Below are positions 55,033-64,000 of a stretch of 64,000 nt of DNA, piece by piece. Source of the DNA: Linyphia triangularis. Its lineage: Eukaryota > Arthropoda > Arachnida > Araneae > Linyphiidae. The notes below the pieces were generated by a model. It did not search any database. It was not told where the DNA came from and worked only from the letters and a program-made list of their open reading frames with translations. Made by a program: the position numbers and the translations under genes. The stretch spans positions 49,114,059-49,178,058 of the forward strand of contig OZ021732.1 in assembly GCA_963978545.1 (NCBI GenBank), in the 5' to 3' direction. Within the stretch, counting starts at the first letter, position 1. Each line of letters opens with the position of its first letter.

Positions 55033-56012
55033 AAAGTTTAGATCCTGTACTTGATTTTTTTTTTATACTTTCATTTTGTTAAACACGATTTACTGGAAGT
55101 GATATGTGAATTTAATTTATATTTTTAATATAAATCAAATATAGAATTGAAATATCCTCCTTAAAAAAAAAATTTAATGCACTACTGCATATATTCATAT
55201 AAAGGGTCATAGTACATTTTTTTTTCCAAAAAGTATGAACCCTGTGCTTGTCGTGTTTTATAAAAACGATTATTTACCTTATTTAATATGTAGCTTTGTG
55301 GTTTAAAATAATATTGTTATTGTAAAGTTTTTTATTTCTATGCATCGACGAATAATTCATTTTATAAAAAGCTGTTAATTTCAGGCTTTTTCTTTTCATT
55401 TTGTACAATATATGTTGTTTATCTTTTGTCAACTATAAAATCCAAAAGACATGTTTCATGAAAGATATGTACATAGTGAAATTTGTGACCGAGTAGCAAA
55501 ATGCTGATAATTTAAGTTTCATGCTCATGCATGCCCAAGTTTAGTAAATATTTAGGATAGTGTTTTAAATTTATGCTATGAACAGGATACAACCTATGAC
55601 ACATACTAACAAAATAACATGTGTTATTTGTGTCATTTTTAAAATAAAAAAAAAGTATTGTCCTAGCTTTATTTTTCCTTGAAGTTAGCAAGTATGGGTG
55701 TAGTTTGTAAATTATTTAATGTGAATTTTGTATTTTTTAATTAATGCTTTCCATTCTTTTGCACTCTCTAAAATGCTTGTTTTGCTTTTTAGTGTAAATT
55801 TATATTTTGGTGCAGTTATCCTTTGACTATTTAGAATTATTTTTACTTATTAAATTTATATATTTTTAAATTCCCAATATTATCTTTTTCGTTTTTTTTT
55901 TTTTTTACCGATAACATCGGCAGAAATGCACATCAAGGAATTTTTAAGAGAATTTTCTGGAAATCAGGGAGATGTCAGGGAATTTCGTTTCTCAAATTCT
56001 GTAGCCACCCTG
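55033..56012 (-). repeat. 1-kb dispersed repeat, inverted copy of 7136-8112
   Basis: Reads as the reverse complement of 7136-8112 over nearly 1 kb, sharing in order CAGAATTTGAGAAAC, TGTATCCTGTTCATA, CATGAGCATGAAACTTAAAT and AAATCAAGTACAGGATCTAA, with scattered substitutions and indels. The outer end is GTAGCCACCCTG (complement CAGGGTGGCTAC). The other end stops near a SINE head. Non-coding. Confidence 0.85.
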
Positions 56013-57028
56013 ACCTCTATATTTTTAGAAAATTTATAGATTTGTTCATTTATTCTGCGATAAATTTCTATATGTTCTTTTCAATCAATTATATTCTCTT
56101 TGTTAGTGTATGGTGAATGGGTATTGACAGGGAAATTTTCATTGTTTTTTTTCTGTTCTCCCTAACATGATCATTTTGATTTTTAAGATGATTATTTTCT
56201 GCATAATTTACTTGTTATAGATTGCTTATGTATATGCTCAATTGTTTCACAAAACCCATTATGCTTCTGAATGATAAGATTTGCATATAATGTTTACTCA
56301 ACTGAACTGTACTTTCTTTTCAAAGTTGTCAATTTTAATTCTACTTTGTTAATCTTTTCGGAATTAAAATAATATAATTATAATATTGCAAAAGTCATTT
56401 TATATAGATATTTAAAACAATTTGAAAGTAACTACCATTATTGTTGAAGTCATATGAAGTTGTATTTTGCAATGATAGACAATTGTAATTTTTATGAATG
56501 GGATCCCTAATTGAAAAAGAACCTATTTTTTAATAACTGCTTCTTTTGAATTAGCAAACTTTTTAAACTGTTTGTGAATTCTTGGTACCTAAATTTGTAT
56601 ACATCCATGACTAGTTTTATATCATAAAAATTAGATCAGGTTAGCTTTTCTAAGAACTTAACATGAGCAACCCTCTAATGTCGTTCCACTTAGAGACAAC
56701 AGTTCAAAACAAAATTATTAGTTAACATGTTCCTTCATTTAAAGGAATTTTTAAATTTCTTAAAATGAATGCACTCCTTTAACAGGGTTCTCTGTTTACA
56801 ATTTTGTAAAATTATTGATGTGTAAGCAAAGTGTTCATAATATACTTTGATATACATGAATGTGATCCTATGTACATATATATTATTAAGTGTATTACAA
56901 CTTAAATGTGGCTTTATAAAGTAGTTGATCGCACAAATGTTACTGTTTATTAGTAATCTGATGTGAAATTTTTATTCAGCTGTTGATGTTATACATGCTT
57001 GTATTGGAACAAATGTAATGTGTTGTGA

Positions 57029-57040
57029 AATAAAAATAAA
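57029..57040 (+). terminator. Tandem AATAAA poly(A) signals
   Basis: Two AATAAA hexamers in a row (57029-57034 and 57035-57040), following a stretch without identifiable mobile DNA. They could end a very long scramblase 3' UTR, but 5 kb of mostly repeat-derived DNA lies between, so the link is weak. Confidence 0.25.
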
Positions 57041-57323
57041 AAATTAAATTCTTTTTTAAATCCTCATACAATAGGGACGCCATGCCTAATTTTAAATTTT
57101 GAGTGTGTTTCATATATCATGTTACTAAGAATTGAAGAAAATGTAAAGCTCAAAATTGGTGTTAACTTTATAGTTTTAGTTTTGAGTCAAACAGTGGATC
57201 AATTATTTACTTGCAAGCATAGAGCAAACTAGTTATACAGTTTATGAAAACATAATATATCACTCATTGTTGCTTTGCATTCTCTGGTAATTTTCATGAC
57301 TGGTGGTATTGTGTATTATATAT

Positions 57324-59646
57324 TTACTTTACCACGACAGCTAACAAATGAACTGTAACTCCTTCAGAATGTTGAACTCTAACAAATACAGCAGCTGCAT
57401 AAGCTTGTGCACTGGCATCACAGAATGTATGTACACTAATACCGTCAATACAGTTAGGATCTTCTGAAAACCAGCGCTTGATGGTCACTTGCTTTAGAAG
57501 GTGGAGTTCGCTAAACCAATCCAAAAACTCCTTTTTAATATCGGTTTGTACTTCACTGTCCCACGAAGTGTTATCTTTCCACATTTTTTGCAGTAACAAC
57601 TTTGGTTTCAAAAGCACAGGACACAAGAAGCCAACGGGATCAAATACTTTATGTGAGATAGAAAGGATAAGTCTTTTTGAAACGGTCGCCAACTCACAAT
57701 TTTCCAGCCAATCTAAGTTTATGCTCAATACATCTTCACGATTCCACTTTAAACCTAACACTAAGGAAACCTTATCTGGATCATCATCTTCTGTATATTG
57801 CCATTCTCGTAAATTAAATTTTCCTTCTGACATGATATGCCGAGATTCTTCAATAAATGGAGAAATATCCCTTTTGTCCTTCAAGCTGGTCACGAGATTG
57901 TCTACATAGAAACTATGAAGAAGCTTATCGACTACTTTTACATCAAATTTATCGATTCTTAAATATTTCCTCAAATGATACTCCAACACCGCTGCTAATA
58001 GAAATGGACTACTTTTCACGCCAAATACCACTCGAGTGTGGCGCAGAATTTTCAAACTTTCATTTTTCTCTCCTTTCCACCAAAAGAATAGCAGAAAGTT
58101 TCTTTCTTCAGGTCTTACACTTATCTGCAGAAATGCTTTCTCTATATCGGCAATGATTCCATATTTACACTCTCTAAATTTCAACAAAAGGCTAGAAATT
58201 AATTCTAATAAATTAGGGCCACACTCCAAACACTGATTTAAGGATGGCGATCCGATTTGTTTCGCTGAAGCGTCAAACACCGGTCTCACTTTCGTGGTAC
58301 CTTGTTGTTTCACAACTGGCCTATGTGGCAAGTAATGTGCATGGTGAACAGCTTCTTGTGGGATTTCTTCTATAATTCCTAATGATTTCCCATTCTTTAA
58401 AGACTTTGTCGTAGTCTTGAAACAAGTTCTCTGACTGTTGTAACTTACTAGTTGAAATTTCTAATCTCTTTAGAGCAAGATTTTTGTTACTTGGAAGAGG
58501 TAAATGGTCTTCTTTCCAGGGCAAAGCTATTTCATAACGACCTTCTTCGTTTATTTTAATCGTATCTTCAAAATATTGCTTTGTACGATAATCTCGCTCC
58601 TTACGAGATTCTGTCTCAATAGGATCAGTAATTCCTAATACGTCTAAGCTAAATAAATCCGTTATACTTGCATCCTTTACAAACATTGCCATCGTATTAT
58701 CTTCTTTACCAGTTGGTAATGTTGTTTTCCCCATCACAGTCCATCCTAAATATGTTTCAGTAGCGACCAGGCCTCCACTTAAAATTTTTCTTTTTCCTGT
58801 AAAAAGTCTGCCTGATACATCAGCACCAATCAAAATGTCAATAGTGCTACCCTTTTCTTGACAATCATTGAGATAAATGTTCATAGATTTCAATTCTTTT
58901 GTCCAAGGACCTTTTGCCACTGACGGCACATCATCGCATATGTTATCTTGATCTAATACATCAAATTTACACAGAAATTTACCATCCAAGGATCCCAGTT
59001 CAATCTTATAAATATTATGCATTTTTTCGCCAAGTTTTGAACCTCCAAAAACGGAATGCGATATTCTTTGTTGTCGTAAAGGTAAGATTCCTAAAGCTTC
59101 AGCAATTTCCTTTCTTACGTAAGACCGTTGCGATCCTGAATCAAATAATGCTCTTACACACATAGTAGACGTTTTGCCAATTAATTTAACTTTCAACGTC
59201 TGTAATAAAACTTGGGTTTTACAAAAGCTCGCCAAATTAATCGCATTCTGCTCTCCTTTATCTTTCTTGTCTACGTTATTCGGAGTAACCTCCTCTTCTC
59301 TTGCTTTATTCTGCGAGGTTTCTGGGCACATTATTACGCTGTGGGCCTTGGTACAAACGGGGCATCTTATGAAACATTTGCATCTGTCAGCTCGGTGATT
59401 TGCTTTAAAGCATTTGAAGCAACGACCTTTATTTTTCAAAATGTTTCGCTTATCTATAATAGACATTTTTTGCGCCTTGAAACAATTGAAACTCTCGTGT
59501 TTTTTGTTGCAAAAAATACACGAATTCTCTTCTGATCCATTTGTACTCAACAAACTAGCTGCAGACGATAACCTATATTGATAATGGTTTGGCGCTCTTT
59601 TCTTGACAAAAGTATCATCTTTGAGGCCAAAACCTGTCATCGCCAA
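57324..59646 (-). pseudogene. Pol of the second BEL/Pao element, truncated
   Basis: Two overlapping frames, 59646-58321 and 58331-57324, joined by a frameshift at about 58325. The first has Cys knuckles (CIFCNKKHESFNC, CFKCFKANHRADRC, CPVCTKAH), a protease-like region with ALFDSGSQRSYV (intact D-S-G) and a linker. The second has reverse transcriptase: RPVFDASAK, ADIEKAFLQI and FYVDNLVTS, where YVDN replaces the commoner YVDD, then RNase H start HTFCDASAQAYAAAVF. Integrase is missing. The last few codons to 57324 are not element sequence. Confidence 0.87.
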
Positions 59647-60596
59647 AACAATCCGTTCTTCGGACTCAACTTCGGACTTAAAAATGTTAGTAAACTATCC
59701 AGTTTATCCTTTGGATCACCACCATGGTCGACATTAGGGCTTCTCTGCCAGGCTCTTAGAAAATCTTCAGGCATGCACGATTCGACCAAAGGAAGAAGCA
59801 TAGCCGCACTTTTATCTTTTGTAACGCCAAGTGTTTCAAGTGCACGAATTTGAGTCTCTAAATTATCATAAAGCGCACTCAAATTAATTGACGCAATTTG
59901 ATGAGAATTCTTTAAAACTAACTTTAATAGCTCTCGTGCATAGACTTCGATGAGCAAATCTTTCCGACCAAAGCGTGCTTTTAAACAGTCAATTGCTTTT
60001 GGATAATTTTCAGCAGTTGGCGGAAAACTTTCAATAGCCTCTTTAGCTCTCGAACCTTCCACGGTTGCTTGTAATAAATATTGGAACTTATCCGAATCTT
60101 CAATGGTAGTGTCCTTGTCAATTTTTTCAAATTGACTCCAAAACGGTAGCCACTCCTTAATATCACCACTGAATTTCCTTAACTCCAATTTCGGTAACGT
60201 GAATTTTCTTCGGGATTCTACATTATCAGATACAAGAAGTTGAGGATCCAATTGACTCTGTTCTTATATACGAATTCTCGCCAACGTCACTTCATTTTCC
60301 AATTTGGTCTTCTCTAATTCAAATTGGTATCTTTGTTCTGTTTCATATCTTTTAGCTTCGCTTTCTTTGATTCTCATTTGCAGTTCTTCTTTTTCTTCAT
60401 CTTCTTTGATTTTTCGGTCCTATACAGTGTTTTGTAGAAGAACTTTAACGAAATCCGGATCCTTTCGATATTCATCGCTATTCAAAATTATATCTTTTAG
60501 ATCCGTTACCTTGGCATCATTCGGCACATTTTCACCTATTTCTTCTGCCACATACTTCAAATCTTCTTTCTTAAAACCTTTTACGTCTTTAAACAT
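59637..60596 (-). pseudogene. Gag of the second BEL/Pao element (broken)
   Basis: ATG at 60596, 89 bases after the LTR. The N-terminal part is a Lys/Glu-rich coiled coil, stopped by TAG 60422-60420 and TAA 60266-60264. The frame then runs from 60251 to 59637 and shows the gag domain typical of Pao elements: KLELRKFSGDIKEWLPFWSQ, then FQYLLQATVEGSRAKEAI and YPKAIDCLKARFGRKD (a DUF1759-like pattern). Frame changes into the next segment near 59640. Structural protein of the element; not functional here. Confidence 0.85.
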
Positions 60597-60659
60597 CTTT
60601 AATCAGGATACTTAATTTTCTTACTAACGAACCTTCAACTATTCTTACGAGTTTACCGC

Positions 60660-60682
60660 CCGTCCCGCCGAGGGTACCAAAA
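60660..60682 (-). promoter_or_regulatory. Primer-binding site of the second BEL/Pao element
   Basis: On minus, TGGTACCCTCGGCGGGAC follows the LTR after a few T bases. It would pair with a tRNA ending GTCCCGCCGAGGGTACCA. I cannot assign the tRNA. Confidence 0.6.
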
Positions 60683-60684
60683 AA

Positions 60685-61008
60685 TGTCGGGTCTGAGTAC
60701 GAAATAGTGCTACCAGCACTCTCGGACTAGTACTTATAGTGGAAGATTATCGAAAAGTAAAAAACAAATTTAAGTTACGAAAGAACAGAAGACATTTCTT
60801 TTATTTCAAATTCCTCAGAAAAAACTCTTACAAAAAACCGTTTTCCTTTTTCTCTCGAGACCTTTTTTTTTATCATTCACTATTGCCACTCACCTTGGCA
60901 GTAAACAATTTAAAGTGGCACTGAAGTAGCAAATATATACATATAATTAAACAACTTTTAACACTGGCCAATGAAAACATTTCTGAACTCCAAATTTGGG
61001 ACATCACA
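60685..61008 (-). repeat. Single remaining 5' LTR of the second BEL/Pao element
   Basis: On minus it starts TGTGATGTCCC and ends GACCCGACA, about 324 bp, with TATATATTTGC and AATAAA inside. The inner end is fixed by the primer site that follows; the outer end is chosen because BEL LTRs begin TGT, and could be off by two bases. No partner LTR is present. Confidence 0.68.
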
Positions 61009-63196
61009 TGAGTAAGGTCTCGTAGGTGTTAAAAATTTCGTTTGAGAACTGAAATTAACAGTTTTAATAAGCTTGTGTTTATATTTTTTTAGTGTTGATA
61101 TCAAAACATTTGATTTGTGATTATATTATTTATTGTTAATGACTTATTCTTTCTTCAAATATTTCTTTATTATTAAAGATTGATTAGCTTTTTTAACACT
61201 GAATTGTCAAACAATGGGAAATTATTTTTCCCTTTTTCTTCCTTTCTTTGGAAGTTACTGAAAGAAAGATTTTTTTTACTTAATTTAAAATAAAACTTTA
61301 TAAAAATCATTTTGGTACGTTGATTTACTATGTTCGTGTTAGCAATATTTATCGAGGTTATTATTATTATTTTAAGTATTTTTTGTGATTTGATTTCTTG
61401 AGTCATGGAAAATTATTTGCTTATGTCTTGAAAAGTCATGGATTTATGACATTTTATTTTGGCAGAAACCCTGCATCCATCAAAATAAATGATAATAGGT
61501 TCAAGAATTCAGCTACATACATTGCTGTTAAGGATGAATGGAACTGCTTCCGAATTTCAGAAAGTTTTTTTTTTTTTTTTAATACAGATATAAAATGTAG
61601 ATAGAGATTAGGCAAAACTAGTAATTGAAGCCACTCCACGAACATTTGATGAGAGAGCACCCGTTGTGCGAAATTATACATAATTTCCAAACAAAATATA
61701 TACTTTCTTAAAATTTCAGATAATATTTCTATTCCTAACCTTTTAATAAACATGCGATAAACCCCTGTGCGACAGAATGTCGAAAAATATATTCCCCCAA
61801 TAAAATTGTCTACTCTGGGATAGTTGGCGGACGAATTGCTTGAGGGACTACTAATTCCTGGAAAATGCTATTGCCCAACCGATGGGCAAAAACCCCTCTG
61901 CGCCAGTCGATTGTGTTCTGTATCGAGTTGTTTATGGGGGAGGGGGGAATCATAATCTGTTCTCTCGATTACTATTTGCTGCTGAAAAAAGTTGTGAGAA
62001 TTTGAATGTTGTCAGGGCTGGTGGCATTTGGCTATCGAGAATAAGTGGTGTTTGGCACAAAAAAAAAAAAATCATAATTATTGAAAAATATTAGAAATGA
62101 TTGTGATATTTCATAAAAACTATACACTTTTAAAATGAAATCAAAATTCGTTCCCTGACGAAAACTTTGTTTTCCTCGATGGGGGGAGGGGTTAAGCTTG
62201 TCCGACGGGGGGGGGGGGGGGGGGCACATACTTCAAATCTTCAAATCTGAAGTATGTGGCAGTAGACCCCCGCTAGTGCCACCTCTGTAAAAAGAGACAT
62301 CTTCAGGTTTATTTAACCAGGTAGGACGATGCAGGCTTAAAATTTCTTATGAAATTTTTTTTTTATCTTGATTATCATGAAAAAGCATCATAAAAAATAT
62401 AATTTTTCGTCTTAATTTGATTTTAGAGGTCACTGTTTATATGAATTATATAGAAAGCAAAATTAGGCGGTTGCCTACCCCTCCCCTCCACATTTCGGCA
62501 CCCGATTCCCGCTATATAGACAATTGTGGTCATCATTGCACCTCCGCTTGACAGACCTCTAAATCCTCCCCTGCAGTAAAGACGAGCATAATTTAATTGA
62601 TATTACGTTTCGTGAAGATGATCAAAGATCTTGAAATAATATCTGCATGTAGTCATCCAGGATTTGTATTCTTTTGACGTATCGGCAAATAAGGGGACAG
62701 TAAATTGTACTCGAAAATGTCATTTCCCGGTAATGGAATGGAAGTATTACATTCGGTCAAAAAAAAAAAAAATCTTTTTTTTTAGCATTTCTCATAGATT
62801 GGAATATCTCAAGTTCAAAAAAGTGGTGATGAAAAAACGTCTGTCCGCCCGTCTGTGGTCAGCATAACGCACGAACGAATTGAACTATAATGTTACAATC
62901 TTGTATGCAGGTTGTTGGTGGTCGCATGGTATCTGTCATTAGGTTTTGTTCAAAGTAGCACATAAGGTTAATTGAAAATGACGTCTTAAAGGCATAAAAA
63001 GTTGAAAACGAATATATTAAACAGATATCTTTCCTTGAGCATCGTTTTTCTTCTGTACTACTTACAAGAAAGGATAGCGTAAGAATTACCGAAAAATATA
63101 TCACCGAATTCGCCATTTTGGTGGGGGAGGGGATACCAATGTAAAAACGCCAAAAATACTGGTCATTTTTTTTTATTTTTTTTAAGGAATGAAAAT
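61009..63196. other. AT-rich DNA with simple repeats, no gene seen
   Basis: Contains poly-T (61566-61580), poly-A (62059-62071), a G run (62206-62223) and a short dyad at 62224-62257 (CACATACTTCA with its complement). Frames here lack family motifs. Confidence 0.45.
62206..62257 (+). repeat. Poly-G tract followed by a hairpin
   Basis: A G run of about 17 bases, then CACATACTTCA and TGAAGTATGTG as 11-base arms with a 12-base loop. Confidence 0.75.
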
Positions 63197-63209
63197 CGTA
63201 AATATCACC

Positions 63210-63250
63210 CTCGTGTTGCTGACGGCGCCAGATAATCTGAATACAACCAA
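63210..63250 (+). mobile_element. 41-bp SINE tail with perfect 13-bp TSD
   Basis: The sequence starts CTCGTGTTGCTGACGGC and ends GAATACAACCAA, matching 20086-20126 of the SINE exactly as far as I can see. It is flanked by CGTAAATATCACC on both sides (63197-63209 and 63251-63263). So it is a severely 5'-truncated retroposed copy. Confidence 0.88.
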
Positions 63251-63696
63251 CGTAAATATCACCTATCCACATCAAATGTAAATGCAGTGACCAGTATTAT
63301 AGTGTAACTCTGAAAGTTGTTGGATGGTCCACACACCAGTTTAAATTGTTGTGGCCGTGTTGTGTATCGAAGCTTCAATACCACTAAATATAAGTTCCAG
63401 CCATTACATTGATGAAAAAAAATATATATATTCTGGAAGTGTCGAATAAACAAACCCAATTTTTAGATTAAATGGAGTGCACACATTTCCGAGAAGATCT
63501 CTTCATAAAGAAAGGAACAACCAAACCAAAAGAAGAATCTAGTCTACTGTTTATATTTTTTATGAAGTGATTACTTGAATTTTTTTTTTTTTTTTATTGA
63601 GAAAGAGTGAGATAAGATGTTGTTTAACCACGTAAAACCTCTTTGAAATTTGAATTTCTTTATATTAACTATTAAATTGAATATACATGCTTCAAC

Positions 63697-64000
63697 AGGC
63701 GCGTAGCCAGGGGGTGGCTGATGGGGCTGCAGCCCCCTCCGAAATTTTCAAACCTCGAAAGTCAGAAATAGATCTATTTATGCTTGGATAATTAAAATTT
63801 GAAATTAACACAAGTTTTCATTATTTTCTAATTTTTTGAAATTATTAACGATTATTAACGAATCGAATTAAGTTTAATCTGCCCTGAATGTAGCACTCCA
63901 GACTTCAGGCTTGATGACTAGTCGACGTGATACGCGATGTCTAGTCTCGTTGGTGCGGACTTTCGTCCGACAAAAGGCTTTCAGAGTCCTGGGGATGGGA
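63697..64000. other. Likely repeat running off the right edge
   Basis: GGCGCGTAGCCAGGGGGTGG followed by GGGGCTGCAGCCCCCTCCGAAATTTTC has a G-run/C-run dyad like many dispersed transposon ends, but only one end is in the window. A small repeat GATTATTAAC occurs at 63848-63867. Confidence 0.3.

Larger units (their letters stand above)
57341..61008 (-). mobile_element. Second BEL/Pao element, 3'-truncated
   Basis: Minus-strand order: 5' LTR (61008-60685), primer site, gag, knuckles, protease, RT and the start of RNase H. The coding match ends at about 57341, inside RNase H after VTVHLLA. Integrase and the 3' LTR are missing. Multiple stops and frameshifts make it inactive. Its sequence differs widely from the element at 22869-32060, so it is another lineage. 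Confidence 0.88.

Overview
This is an AT-rich stretch of an animal nuclear genome: genes with GT-AG introns, long introns, and most of the DNA in transposable elements and their remains. The host genes (a phospholipid scramblase, THAP zinc-finger genes), tRNA-derived SINEs, BEL/Pao and Gypsy LTR elements, piggyBac elements and many MITEs point to an arthropod. An arachnid is my guess from repeat style; nothing here proves it.

Left part (1-19.3 kb), minus strand: two THAP-domain genes in tandem, both transcribed leftwards. Gene A (2617 down to 235) shows two exons and runs off the left edge. Gene B (18436 down to about 11351) has two alternative first exons (18436-18363 and 17953-17883), each encoding the first half of the zinc finger with the same splice phase, a shared second exon (15807-15577), a coiled-coil exon (12155-11900) and a probable tiny last exon. 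A DRE-like motif cluster and two abutting palindromes lie upstream of gene B. This region holds a 2.9-kb CAGGG/CCCTG element with another element inside it, MITEs with 5-8 bp target duplications, two piggyBac deletion derivatives (TTAA ends), and a SINE split by a MITE.

Middle (20.5-34.4 kb): one decayed piggyBac transposon (20498-34410, transposase on minus) expanded to 13.9 kb by nested insertions. A BEL/Pao retrotransposon (22869-32060) sits directly after the codon for the first catalytic Asp of the transposase. That element carries a Gypsy-type element (24278-27030) inside its gag. A separate 917-bp TIR element (32311-33227) sits elsewhere in the transposase. LTR pairs, TSDs, PBS and PPT are all readable. 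The 531-bp element at 12930-13460 is an internal-deletion copy of this same piggyBac family.

Right part (35.9-51.8 kb), plus strand: a seven-exon phospholipid scramblase gene with a complete 287-residue product. Its introns hold a 3-kb TIR element, a 2.2-kb inverted repeat, a hAT-like remnant and more MITEs. Downstream (51.8-57 kb) are non-coding repeats. At 57.3-61.0 kb lies a second BEL/Pao element on minus, with 5' LTR, gag, protease, RT and part of RNase H, broken by stops and frameshifts and truncated before integrase. The last 3 kb hold simple repeats and a tiny SINE tail with a perfect target duplication.

I see no CRISPR array, bacterial gene, rRNA or intact tRNA gene. The most distinctive features are the alternative THAP half-finger exons, the multi-level nest, and the deleted but uninterrupted Gypsy reading frame.
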